Notes under the pieces: generated by a model | The model's database searches: none | What the model was told of the DNA's origin: nothing | Seen by the model: only the letters and a program-made list of their open reading frames with translations | Shown: positions 18,961 to 29,089 of the stretch, piece by piece | Numbering within the stretch: position 1 is the first letter of the stretch | Layout: every line of letters starts with the position of its first letter | Program-made: the position numbers and the translations under genes | Assembly (NCBI GenBank): GCA_003427395.1 | Contig: BFEA01000182.1 | Location: 780,412 to 816,309 of the forward strand | Length of the DNA stretch: 35,898 bases | Direction of reading: 5' to 3' | DNA from: Chara braunii | Lineage: Eukaryota; Streptophyta; Charophyceae; Charales; Characeae

Positions 18961-19760
18961 CAGGGAAGGACAACGGCTGGAGGGCACGGGGGAGGCGGGA
19001 GGGCCGACGTTATGCAAGCACACCAAACAGGGAATCAGGAGGCTGAACCCTCAACAATCTCTGGAATCTCCGTATTTGATGGTTTGGGTCATGAACCCTT
19101 TGACCCATGTTGAAGGCAGACTGTCCCCAAAAGGAACACAGCAGCAGCCAGGCTGAACCCTCAACAATCTGTGGAATCTCCGTATTTGATGGTTTGGGTC
19201 ATGAACCCTTTGACCCATGTTGAAGGCAGACTGTCCCCAAAAGGAACATAGAAACAGCCAGCAACCCTGCAGAGCACCAGGCAATGCAGTAGAGGCCACA
19301 CGGCTGCACGGCGCCGAAAACGACTGCAAGGAATGACACGGCAGGCAGGACAAGAAGCGCCACAGCCATGCAGTGAAGCACAAGGCAACACCACCAAGGC
19401 AACGACACTGCAAGGGATGACTGGGCGAGCGGACGAGCAGCACAGCAACGATGCGGTGAAGCACAAGGCAACACCAACAAAGCAGTGCAAGCAAAGGACA
19501 TGGAAGGCACGGCCAGCGGAAGGGCGACAAGGCAATGGAGCAGTGAACTACAAAGTAATACCAACAGTATGGAACCACAAGCAAACAGAGAAGATTGCCA
19601 AGAACGACCTGTAAAGCAAGCGGGACGGGCAGCAAGGCTGCGGCCGAGCGCAGACGAGGCAGTCCACACATCCAACACGGAGCAAAGCAGCACATCACCT
19701 ACTCACATGAGAGGTGAACCCCGCAGACTGTTGGTTCCCACCACCCACGGGGGAGCCCGG
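18961..19760 (+). repeat. T-poor interspersed repeat, copy 2
   Basis: Begins right after the Ty3 element with the GGCTGGAGGGCACGGGGGAGG head motif, then AGGCTGAACCCTCAACAATC, the T-poor CAAGGCAAC-type body and the GCAGACTGTTGGTTCCC end. It mirrors 6970-7500 in order. The presence of the head motif on both sides of element 2 indicates insertion into or between such repeats. Confidence 0.65.
19041..19260 (+). repeat. 110-bp tandem duplication
   Basis: GGCTGAACCCTCAACAATCT starts at 19041 and 19151. The two 110-bp units are almost identical, so the duplication is recent. It lies within T-poor repeat copy 2. Confidence 0.95.
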
Positions 19761-20350
19761 CAGGAAAGTAAGCTTGCATATGTGCCTGGTCGTGAAAGAA
19801 GAATCGGGAGTTCCACTCGCAGGACGCTCTCCACAGTTAAAGACGGCTTCTGATAGATCATGGTGTGTGGGGTGAGGTGGAGGAGACAAAGGGAGCAAGT
19901 CCCAGTCACAGAATGCTGTCCACAGGTCAAGAGATTTTGAATGCTTGTGTGGGTGAACACTTGATCGAATGTTGTCTTACACAATGGGTTCCACGAAGCC
20001 TTTATTACAGAATCCATTCCCCTTGGTGAAAAGGCTAAAGTATTCTTCTCCATGGAATTTTCAACCCAGAACAAATGCTGGGCTGAGTTTTTCGTCTTCC
20101 TGGAAGCGGTTGAGAATCAGAAGATGTGAAATTTTGTGTCTTTTCAGAAGACGCCACCCTTGACGACTGTTGAATGTCTTAAACAGTTGCTAAATGAGAA
20201 TGAAGCCTGTTGATTTTAATGAAACAGGTCCGTATGGTCCTGGCCCCGAGACATTCTGGGGCACATCGGTCTGGTTACTTTCTTGCGTTAAACCACCAGT
20301 GCATGCCACACATTGACTGTGGGCTGTGTTTAGAGGCTGAAACATGACAA
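19761..20350. other. Unassigned sequence
   Basis: No recognisable coding or repeat content, except that TTAAACCACCAGT at about 20288 matches the terminal inverted repeat of the MITE at 22421. It may be a stray end of that family; no partner end was found. Confidence 0.35.
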
Positions 20351-20351
20351 A

Positions 20352-20384
20352 GGCCGCCGACGAGTGAACTCATCAACGGCGGCC
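20352..20384. other. GC-rich perfect inverted repeat
   Basis: GGCCGCCG (20352-20359) and CGGCGGCC (20377-20384) form an 8-bp perfect stem around a 17-base loop that itself contains GAGTGAACTC. A T-run follows at 20393. In eukaryotic DNA I assign no function. Confidence 0.6.
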
Positions 20385-20569
20385 CTGCCCTAATTTTTTC
20401 AGATGTGCGATGAGTTTCGTTTCAGCAAGGCTGGGGCCATGTACTGGTGGGTTTGTGCTGAAGGACCCTTCATCAGCATTGATTGCTCCGCAAGGCGGAG
20501 GATTAACTGCCAGTTTGTTATTCTCCTTTCCCTCTCAGACCCCGTTAGAAAGTCTGTCAAGAAGAAGAA

Positions 20570-20735
20570 GAGGAGGGGGGGAAGTCTGCCTATCCAATTT
20601 GTCTGCTGAACTGCGACAACTGCGGACGGAAAAGTTTGAAGACTTTAAGTCAAGAAGAGGAGGTGGGGGGGGCGGGCAGGGGGGGAAGTCTGTCGATCAA
20701 ATTTGTCTGCTGAGCTGCTAGAATTGTGGACGGAA
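20570..20735 (+). repeat. About 103-bp imperfect tandem duplication
   Basis: GAAGTCTG...AATTTGTCTGCTGA...CTGCGGACGGAA occurs at about 20580 and 20684, each preceded by a G-rich block with AAGAAGAGGAGG. Confidence 0.75.
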
Positions 20736-21400
20736 TCGTATTTTCTCACCATCTCTCTTCTGATCATTGATTCCTACCACCCCTAAGAGGGAGCGTTGCA
20801 GTTCCCAGTCGATGACTGACGCATCCGTGGAATGTCTCTGTAATTGAAGTCCACATTCTAGCTTGAAGTCCCTGCTGATGATTGTGCAACTGAGTGTCTG
20901 TCGTCTCTGAGTTGTGCCAGATCTTCCATTGGATTCTGGAACCTGGGAGGGCTGCGCCGCCTTGCCGTTTGCTAACCAGACCTCAACAGACTTTGCACGC
21001 ATTGTCAGCTCTGATTCTCAACTTTTCTGGATTAACATTTTGACCTTTCTCCATCTGCAGAGAAGTTCCGCTTTGGTCACGACTTTGGCCAGCCGAAAGA
21101 AACTAGTTTTCTGGTGACCAACTTTCAGCGTGCTGATCTATGTAGAAGTTATTGCTGTTCTATTTTTATTTGTGGTTATTATGATGCTAAATATAAAGAT
21201 GGCTGAAATTCACGGAAATGTATTACATTATTTGCCTGTAGGTGGTATTATTGAATGAAGTCTATGGTCCTACCCACACCTTTTCTGGTTTGCTGGGGGG
21301 AAGATCGGGAGGGGGAATGGAGGGCACAAGTTGAAAGACGGAATCGGCTTGGCAGCAGGGTGGCAATGGAGAAGGAAGTTAAAAGGGAGCGGGTACGGAT
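20736..21400. other. Unassigned sequence
   Basis: Mixed composition, no recognisable ORF, no TIR or tandem structure seen. Confidence 0.4.
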
Positions 21401-21401
21401 C

Positions 21402-21403
<2 letters not shown>

Positions 21404-21459
<56 letters not shown>

Positions 21460-21480
21460 GGCGCTTGAGGGATGGCATTT

Positions 21481-21526
<46 letters not shown>
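21404..21526. repeat. Compound (GT)n(GA)n microsatellite
   Basis: A GT run (about 21405-21440) passes into a GA run, then GGGCGCTTGAGGGATGGCAT, then a second longer GA run (to about 21526), followed by the same GGGCGCTTGAGGGATGGCAT again. The spacer was therefore duplicated with the GA tract. Confidence 0.93.
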
Positions 21527-21528
<2 letters not shown>

Positions 21529-21809
21529 CGCTTGAGGGATGGCATTTGACGATTGTTAATGACCGGACAGAGAGCAATGGATGCAACGACCTTCTGTTCG
21601 TGGAGGCACACCCGTCAATTCTCCAAGTCTCGCGCTAGATGCTTCTAAAAAGGAAATATTGACTATGTGACATTACTACACACCTAGAGAGCTTCTTCTC
21701 TATCATGTACCTTCTGTTTGTGGGGATGTTGCCACACCGGTTGAGTCTCTTTCGTTTCATAGCTCGCGTGTGCGGCGTTGGTGACACCAAAACGAAATGT
21801 GAGTGATGG

Positions 21810-22087
21810 CTAGGCTACCAGCCGGGCCGCCCGGGTCCCGGGTGGCCAGCCCGTGCAAGGACAAGGGAGGGTCCCAGCAAAAAAAAAAAAAAAAAAAAAA
21901 AAATCCGAAAAAAACACTATGTTATGCAGAAAAATAAACTGAACAACTTTTGCCTCAGGGTCACATCAAAATTCTTTACCAAATTTAAAATATAAAATAA
22001 AAATTTAAAAGGTTTTTTATTTTTTTTACTTTTTAAATCTTTTTGGCCCGGCGGGGCAAGTGACCCCGGGCCACTCTGGTAGCCTAG
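21810..22087. mobile_element. hAT-type MITE, copy 1
   Basis: 278 bp with perfect 12-bp terminal inverted repeats CTAGGCTACCAG / CTGGTAGCCTAG, and further imperfect inversion inwards (CCGGGCCGCCCGGGTC against GTGACCCCGGGCCAC). An 8-bp target duplication AGTGATGG flanks it (21802-21809 and 22088-22095), the hallmark of hAT transposases. The interior is non-coding, with a 24-base A run (21879-21902) and an AT-rich centre. It needs a transposase in trans. Copy 2 is at 28060. Confidence 0.9.
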
Positions 22088-22095
22088 AGTGATGG

Positions 22096-22420
22096 TTAAT
22101 TGAAGGCCCAAAATTTGGGTTTTTTTGCCACAACAATGCAGTTCCAGAACCAACCCTGTTCCACTCATCAAGGACGGATGTATGCCTGGCAATGTTTATA
22201 TACATCGAGTTCGGAAAGACGATCGGGGAGTTGTTACAAGCATATTATGCGGCACATAACATGCTCCTTTGGCCTGAAATTGTATGTCATTAGTAGCCCC
22301 ACCCATCCCCATGAATCGACGGGACTTGTGCCATTTGGCTACAGACGAACAATGCCCTTTGCATGAAATTTCTAGAACAAAATGAATCATACCAATCCTA
22401 TACCTCAGGAGACCCGGTCC
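22096..22420. other. Unassigned spacer between two MITEs
   Basis: No recognisable gene or repeat; only the spacing between the two miniature elements is notable. Confidence 0.4.
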
Positions 22421-22627
22421 TTAAACCACCAGTATTTGGCCCAGCTATTGATGCCGAGCCTGAAAACGGGCTGCGCACCTTTTCATGCCGACCCGCCAGC
22501 GCAACCAAAAAAACTTTTGGCTGGCGGTGCAAGCCTTTCAGCTCGGGTACCCCGGGCCTCTGGAAGTTGCGGGGCGTTAACAACAACGCCCCGTGGCCGA
22601 TGTATGGGCCAAGTACTGGTGGTTTAA
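22421..22627. mobile_element. TTAA-flanked MITE
   Basis: About 207 bp. The left end TTAAACCACCAGTATTTGGC and the inverse of the right end agree over about 23 bases with one mismatch. TTAA at both outer edges suggests a TTAA target duplication as made by piggyBac-type transposases, but since the ends are palindromic, shorter TA or TTA duplications (mariner, Harbinger) cannot be ruled out. Inside are more inverted pairs: CGCCAGC / GCTGGCG and GGGGCGTT / AACGCCCC, giving a strong nested hairpin. No coding capacity. Confidence 0.75.
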
Positions 22628-23610
22628 TTAGGGCCAAAGCCAAGCGGTATAAGGAACGGATGGAATAAATATTTCCAAAATTGGCTTCAAAATGATTACG
22701 GATGATGGAACTTGCTTCCAATAGAAAGGTCCAGTGGACCCAAAATGGGAAAGTTGGGCCATAGTCCAGACTAAATGAGTGGGTGAAGTGCAGGTAAGGG
22801 AATGTGAACGCTGCTTTCATGTCATTGAGCTTGGTCCTTTGCTTGGATCCAGAGGTTGACAGAGGGAATGTGCATCATCTGCCATGTGTCCTATCTTTCT
22901 CGTCTTCCGTCCTCCTCATCTTCTCCTCCACTTCCACAATTCTCTAATTCTTCCTTCTCAAATGATTCTTGTCATCTTGATCCCTCTCTCGCCTCTGTTG
23001 TGTTCCTCTCCTTCGCCATCGCCATAAACCATTGGCAAGCGGATGCTTTCACAACAAAACGCAGGATTCCTGTGCTCCTGCTGCGATCAAGAACGTCGGG
23101 CTCTTTGACGCTGCCATTCTGTCAGAGTGGGCGCCCCTGCATCTCTCTCTCTACGCTTCAAGCTTATGGGGACGTGACAACGCAGTGCTTTGAGGGAGCT
23201 ATACCGATCAACATCAGTCCATCAGCATATGAATGATTGTTTGGCAAATGTGTCACACTTTGGAGCATCATATCTGCAAAAGCTCGAGACGTTGCATTCT
23301 TTGTGTCTTTTGAGGGGGCAATTCAAGAGTTTTCGTCGCATGATTAAGGACATCTTCATGTCGCTCTGTGTGCCCGCTCTCAGATCGCCTTTCGACTGGC
23401 AATGAGAGCTTTGTGAAAATCTTAGAGTCAGCGATCTCTTAATTTGACAAGACTTTCGACTTTCTTAGCTTCAAAGACGAGCAACATCACCCTGTCCCCG
23501 CGTCTTCCTCTTCCCTTAGTTGAATGGGACATATGACTCGCCATTTCACCTGTTGCTTCTTCTTCTTACCTTATTTCCCTCTTATCAGGACTTCTGAGCA
23601 TGATCCGGAA
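22628..23610. other. Unassigned sequence
   Basis: A 126-codon open frame at 22856-23236 has a serine-rich start but no family I recognise. No repeat structure seen. Probably non-coding or the remnant of an unknown element. Confidence 0.3.
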
Positions 23611-23778
23611 ATTGCCCTCTGCTCAAGTCATCGTCTTGTTTTCGAGATCATCGATGATGCTTGGCAGAATACAATTGAGTGAGTTTATCCAGAGACTGCC
23701 CTCTGCTCAAGTCATCGTCTTGTTTCCGAGATGATCGATGATGCTTGGCAGAATCCAATTGAGTGAGTTTATGCACTT
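23611..23778. repeat. 84-bp tandem duplication
   Basis: TGCCCTCTGCTCAAGTCATC ... ATTGAGTGAGTTTAT occurs twice with an 84-bp period and about five differences. Confidence 0.92.
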
Positions 23779-24460
23779 TTTGGGTCTCCCATCATCATTG
23801 TTTTGAGCTGTTGTCGTATGACATCGAGGCTCACTTGAAGGCGAATCGATCAAGTAGTAGTACTCATGATTGTCGATGGGTGAGCATCATCAGGAAGCTG
23901 ACACCTCCATCTATTGTGTGATGGCCTGCTTGTTAATTTGGTGGACAGCCCAAGCAATGCTGCCAGAAGTTGACACTTAGAACGAATGTTGTTGCCCGCA
24001 CTTTGCTGGGTAGGTTCAAGACAAGGCGGCGCTAGCTTTATTCTGCCTTCTGTGCTTCCCCCTGAATCTCGGACTCTTTGGAAGAATAATGACGATCTAA
24101 GCCGGAATGATAGAGGCTCGAAAGTGAGCGATTACTATCGCTTCAACATCCCCCTACACGTCCATCCTCGAGAAGAAAAAGAAGAAAAGGCCGATGATGA
24201 TTCTTTGCCAGAGAGTGCGGCTCTTTGTCCTTCCTATCCACATCTACCTCCCCTTCTCCTGCTCCTTTGTCTTTGCCTCATCGTTCACCCCCACCTCATT
24301 TCATGACATCGGGGAATCTAGGTAAGAGCCCTGCAGAAAGTTTCACGCTTGTGGATGCCGCCCCGCTTGGGTGAATGCTCCCAGCACCACTCATCCTCCT
24401 CCACTCCCTGACTCCCTCCTGACTTTCGCTTGGGTACACCACAAAACTGTGGAACATTAT
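23779..24460. other. Unassigned sequence
   Basis: The open frame 23986-24306 (106 codons) has a lysine/glutamate-rich block and a hydrophobic end, but no recognisable family. No other structure seen. Confidence 0.3.
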
Positions 24461-24660
24461 TGTACTTCCTTTTGTTGTTTTCCAATCATCCATGACCATA
24501 AATCTCTAATTGTACTTCCTTTTGTTGTTTTCCAATCGTTCATGACCGTAAATCTCTAATTGTACTTCCTTTTGTTGTTTTCCAATCGTTCATGACCATA
24601 AATCTCTAATTGTACTTCCTTTTGTTGTTTTCCAATCGTTCATGACCATAAATCTATTAG
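24461..24660. repeat. 50-bp minisatellite, four units
   Basis: TGTACTTCCTTTTGTTGTTT starts at 24461, 24511, 24561 and 24611: exactly 50 bp apart. Units differ by one to three bases (ATCATC or ATCGTT, GACCATA or GACCGTA). Confidence 0.97.
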
Positions 24661-25000
24661 AGATGCCGGCCTATACACGGTGCCTTTGTTTTACGGGGAC
24701 TTTCGGGCTCCTCTCTCAGGTTACACTCACCGTTTCCCCTGCTTTTGATGTGGTATGGACTATTGGAAGCGGCCCACATTCAATGCTTTTCTTTTTGATC
24801 TCCCCCAAGGCCATCCAAAACGAAATGCTAACGGGTTTCACCATCAACTATCCCCCAAGGGATATGGAAGTAAATCCCCTTTGATAGCTGCCCTTTTGTC
24901 TTCTTGCAACTTGTCGTTCTGCACCTTAGCGAACATGTGTTGCAACCTTTTTTTTTTTTCCTTCTGCAAAAACGGCTTTGGTCTACTAATGGGGGGTCGT
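24661..25000. other. Unassigned sequence
   Basis: Overlapping short open frames without a recognisable family, and a T10 run near 24950. Confidence 0.35.
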
Positions 25001-25019
25001 AAGAGCATCCCTCCTGGTA

Positions 25020-26830
25020 GATTTCGCTGTTTGCTTGGTGGGGAGCGGCGCCTGCTGGAAAACGGGTCCAGCGTCCCAGATACAATGATGGTCCAGATCC
25101 TCAGATGTCTGGGGCCATTACCCCCTTAGGCTATTATGGATTGTTGCTGGCAAAGTGCCTCTTCCCCTCCAAGCAGGGTGCCTAGCAGGTGATTCCACAC
25201 TTGTATCCTAAAGACCTCGTACTCCGCTGTTTAGCTAAAACAGCTGACCTTGTAGCTGATACATTCGCCCCCAGCTCCATGTAACTTGATAGGGAGAGAG
25301 AAGGAGGGGTCAAGAGGTCTGGGAAATCTGAGGGAGGACGCATTGGCACCAAGGCATATATCCAGTCCAGTCATGGAAAGAGAGGTGGCCATTCCAACTC
25401 AGTGATCCATCCACCCTATGCCCCACCCAGCTAGTTTGTGCTGAATTGGTTAATGAATGACTTGGTCCCTCCATGCATATCCCCTCCATTTCAAATGTGC
25501 ATCGTCGCCACCAGAGATCCCAGATTATGGTCCCTCAGCCAATTTTTAACATATTGCTAGCATAAGCACTAGCCCGCTCGGGTTGCCAACGGGGGCCGAA
25601 GATGGAGCGATGCTGGCTGAAGCCAGGACGATATGGCACAACCCTGTAACCCAGCCTATTGGGGGTGTGAGGCCTGGAAGAGAGATCCGGCTTTGCTGAT
25701 ATAGCCGTGGGGCGCAGCACTTTGTTGGTTGTGTGGGTACGTCCCTAGTAGAGCTGGGGATCACTACAGTGTTGTTCCAATAGATCAGCGAGTCGTTCAT
25801 GTCTTTCTGGCTCTGCAGGATCAATGGTTTCGCTGAAAATGTATAGTAGTTCGTACTCTGGTAGAGTACGAGTAGTAACGATTCGAGACTTCTAGATTTT
25901 TTGAACTTCCTAATCACGTTTGGCCGAAGTAGGGCCCTGTACCACAATGTGCTTTTTGTATTCTCGTGAGGGACGTTGGGCCCAGTCCCGGACACATGTT
26001 CCTCCCCACGAGTAGATTCGAGTACGGTCCACCCCCCCCTCTTCAAAAAAGAGAACTGAGGTCTCTTGCTGTTGGTTAAACACCTGTTTGTGAAGGGGCA
26101 TGAGGAAATCACACTCGTTGTTCTTTGGGTCGATGGTTACATTAGGATGTGAACAAGTCTTTGTAGAACCTCCCGGCTATGTACACACATTGAGGAGTAG
26201 TGGTGACCATCGCATGTTGCCCTGGTGACAGGTCCTCTAAACCTTCAATGGTAGTTCTCCCTGCCCTAGCCTTTGCCATGGCAAAGAAGCAGGTATCCAT
26301 AATGCCCTCTTTTTTACGCCAGGATTCCATCGAAAGTGGGGGCAAGTTCAATTTATAGAAGCAAGGGGCCCGATCTGACTTCTTCCAAAATGAGAGTACG
26401 AGTGTGCACATTGAGTGGTCCAGCTCCAAACTGAGACTGGGAGGGAAGATTTCTGCTATTTGTAAGGCGCTTTCCAGCTCCTTCCATATTAAAATAAGGT
26501 TCATGTCGGATTTAGATTGTCAAGTGGTGTCACCTTTGTGGAAGCAAGTGTACGACGATCGGGTCAGAAAGGTCCGACGAAAAGTGTTATAGAAGTGTAG
26601 GGATGAACATAGTTTCCTGATGATGTGCTCATCAAGTTTCCACATATGGGGGGAAATGGGGAGGGAAGCCTTCAGCAATCTAACCAACGGTATAGGGTAG
26701 GGTTAAAGTCACCTGCTATAATTATTGGAACATCCTCCGGATTTTTGGATTTAAGAGACTTAAAGAAGTTTCTTCTTGCTCCTAAGTCATTAAGGCCAGT
26801 GGCCATATACAATTAGCATTGCAAGTATCG
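25020..26830 (-). mobile_element. Decayed LINE, minus strand (LINE-B)
   Basis: Read on the minus strand. From about 26810 comes an endonuclease remnant (NDLGARRNFFKSL, then VPIIIAGDFNPTLY, the conserved GDFN of LINE APE endonucleases). Next is the endonuclease-RT linker at 26504-26142 (ESALQIAEIFPP, LNLPPLSMESWRKK, FFAMAKARAGRTTIEGL, FYKDLF). Then comes about 600 bp I cannot assign to RT. The LINE C-terminus follows near 25560-25500 (NMLKIG, stop, GTIIWDLWWRRCTFEMEG), aligning with LINE-C at NMFKLGRRAVMWTLWRKQC. A FINQFSTN..LGGA.GGWI block in another frame matches LINE-C IHQFSGDWLGSEKGGWI. The 3' tail keeps CCTGCTGGAAA.CGGGTCCAGCGTCCC (25050-25080), present in LINE-C on its own strand. Full of stops; the RT core is missing or unrecognisable. 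Confidence 0.78.
26142..26504 (-). pseudogene. LINE ORF2 linker segment (endonuclease to RT)
   Basis: The longest clean open piece of LINE-B, 120 codons. The pattern FFAMAKARAGRTTIEGLEDL ... FYKDLF is the usual run-up to the RT domain in plant LINEs (FFH...R...I..L, then FY.DLF). The preceding LPPLSMESWRKKEGIMDTC fits the same place. It is followed by a frame change at about 26150. Confidence 0.7.
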
Positions 26831-26940
26831 ATGCCTAACGACCCTCCTGATTCATTGTCCAGGCTGTTGGTTTCTCAATCGTTCAACCATGTTTTTAGCT
26901 TTAGCCTTTTCGACACCACCTTGATTGTTCTCCTTTGGTA

Positions 26941-27462
26941 ACCGCCGCCAATAAATTTCCATTGTTTTTTCGTTCTCGTTTTTTTACATGCGTTCATCTT
27001 TCGTACCTTGTTTACGCATGTCAAGTCTTATTATCGATCTGATCGACAAAGTGCCGATCCGCAATTTCGGAGAGGCTGGAACGATAGACTTATGTGCCCA
27101 AGCGATTGACGGGTAGGTGGATGGATATCTGATAATGCACCAAATTCATGAAAGTGGGGTAACAATTTTTCCTTTTAATCTCTTGTTGTTGGTTGAAGTG
27201 TAACCGCCGCCAATTAGTTTCCATTGTTTTTTCGTTCTCGTTTTTTTACATGCGTTCATCTTTCGTGTCTTGTTTACGCATGTCAAGTCTTATTATCGAT
27301 CTGATCGACAAAGTGTCGATCCGCAATTTCAGAGAGGCTGGAGCGATAGACTTATGTGCCCAAGCGATTGACGAGTAGGTGGATGAATATCTGATAATGC
27401 ACCAAATTCATGAAAGTGGGGTAACAATTTTTCCTTTTAATCTTTTGTTGTTGGTTGAAGTG
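26941..27462. repeat. 262-bp tandem duplication
   Basis: ACCGCCGCCAAT starts at 26941 and 27203. The units are about 96 percent identical by eye. Each contains an open stretch encoding MSSLIIDLIDKV.IRNF.EAG, ending before GTAGGTGGATG. No family recognised. Confidence 0.93.
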
Positions 27463-28051
27463 TTTCATCATAATCTTAGTGTTCGAGATTGAGTGTAATG
27501 TGTGAAGTGTGTATATTTGCAGAAATGTTTGTTTTTGTTATTATGAAAGTTGTTTGGTGCATTGAAGCATAAGAAATGTCGGTTTTTTTTTTTTAACGTG
27601 TAATTCTGCTCGGTCGTGCAAGTATTCGACACCTGTGTGGCTACTTTTCCTTAAACTGAGCATCGGACACGTGTATGCGAGTAGGCGGTGCACAAGGTGA
27701 TAATGCAGATTTGTCAGCCATATATTTTTCCAAGTCAACATTTTTACGTGGGTTCCGTGGGATCACAGTTTGTGATTACGAAGAAAAAAAATATCCCCCT
27801 TATCCTCTTTTTTCGACATATCACAATGTCAGTGTTAATTTGTGGCTAGTTGTCACCCCTGTTTGGCCGACGACCCAGTGTTTTAAGTCTAGGGAGGATG
27901 ATCGCTTTCGACAATATCGTTTTACTTTAACGCCCTACAAAAAGAAAGATGTTAGTGAACGGATTTTGTATGAGCGACTATCTTATTCCACTCTGCATTT
28001 TTTGTGATATGCGAGCGCACCATCACTCATCTTCGTGATCCAGTGTATACA
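27463..28051. other. Unassigned sequence with one short ORF
   Basis: An open frame at 27675-28007 (110 codons, plus strand) includes FRGITVCDYEEKKYPPYPLF and many charged residues. It matches nothing I recognise and is preceded by T and A runs. It could be an exon of an unknown gene or chance. Confidence 0.25.
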
Positions 28052-28059
28052 CCCGCAAC

Positions 28060-28257
28060 CTGGGCTACTAGTCAGGCCGCCTGGGTCACCCTATTTACCC
28101 GGACGGCCCGATCGTGCAAAGACCATTGAAGGTCCTAGCAAAAAAAAAAAACTATGTTATGCAAAAAAATAACTGAGCCACTTTTGCCTCAGGGTCACAT
28201 CGAAATTCTTTAATAGCCCGATCGGGCAAGTGGCCCCGGGCCACGCTGGTAGCCTAG
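28060..28257. mobile_element. hAT-type MITE, copy 2
   Basis: 198 bp, same family as 21810-22087: CTGGGCTACTAG at the left, CTGGTAGCCTAG at the right, and the shared core ACTATGTTATGC, CTTTTGCCTCAGGGTCACAT, GAAATTCTTTA. It lacks about 80 bp of the AT-rich centre. It is flanked by a perfect 8-bp duplication CCCGCAAC (28052-28059 and 28258-28265), independently confirming the hAT-type target size. Confidence 0.92.
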
Positions 28258-28265
28258 CCCGCAAC

Positions 28266-28287
28266 CTTTCATTTGGGCAAATGAAAG
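28266..28287. other. Small perfect hairpin beside MITE copy 2
   Basis: CTTTCATTT and AAATGAAAG flank GGGC, a 9-bp perfect stem with a 4-base loop. Possibly the trace of an excised or older element. Confidence 0.5.
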
Positions 28288-28576
28288 AGACAAGGGACAG
28301 ATAACCATTCAACCTTTTCATTGATTGAGTGTTCTACTATTCTTATTTTCATTTCAAGTGTTTTTTTTCCTGCCCATCAATTACGTTTGTGAATATTCAT
28401 TTCCTACACCATCTGTTTTTTGCATGGTCAACTCTCTTTAACCAGCTTCAAAAGCCGACACAGAAAGATTCTAGTTTATAACTTTATACCTTAAAATCTC
28501 AACCCCATTTCCTAAAATTTTTGGCATACCCCATTTTATTGCACCTATTAAAATCTTAACTTCACTCCAAATAAAG

Positions 28577-29080
28577 ATCAGCGTTCGACATGAGGTTGTC
28601 TGTCAAAACTCGGTTATGTAATAGGGGTGTTCGATCTTTCCCATGATGTCGAGATTTGTATTTAAGGAGTGTCGACCCTACGCCAGTCACTCCGCTATTG
28701 TTGTTTTTCATTTCATTTTTATTTTTTTGGCGAATCTTAACGTTTCGATTTCCATGGTCATTCTCTTAGAGAATAAGTCAAAAACTTGGATTAGTACGAC
28801 AAGCTTATCGCCCACCATGATTGTATAACATCAGCATTCGACATGAGGTTGTCTGTCAAAAGTCGTTTATCTAGTAGGGGTGTTCGATCTTTCCCATTAT
28901 GTCGAGTTTTGTATTTGAGGAGTGTCGACCCTCCGCCAGCCACTCCGCTATTGTTGTTTTTCATCTCACTTTTAGTTTTTAGGCGAATCTTAACATTTCA
29001 ATTTCCATGGTCATTCTCTTAGAGAATAAGTCAAAAACTTGGATTGGTACCACAAGCTTATCGCCCAACATGATTGTTAT
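28577..29080. repeat. 253-bp tandem duplication
   Basis: ATCAGC.TTCGACATGAGGTTG starts at 28577 and 28830. Units share about 93 percent by eye, through AGAGAATAAGTCAAAAACTT and CAAGCTTATCGCCCA. It directly abuts the LINE remnant that begins near 29090. Confidence 0.93.
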
Positions 29081-29089
29081 TAAGCAGGT

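Noticed and set aside
19051-19698. 215-codon minus-strand ORF, hydrophobic and cysteine-rich
   Set aside because: It lies opposite the T-poor repeat. With almost no A on its own strand, stop codons are rare, and the 110-bp duplication appears in it as a repeated peptide. A composition artefact.
22856-23236. 126-codon serine-rich ORF as a gene
   Set aside because: No recognisable domain, no supporting splice or promoter context; kept only as part of an unassigned stretch.
24461-24660. CRISPR-like regular repeat
   Set aside because: The 50-bp units are contiguous with no unique spacers; a minisatellite in eukaryotic DNA.
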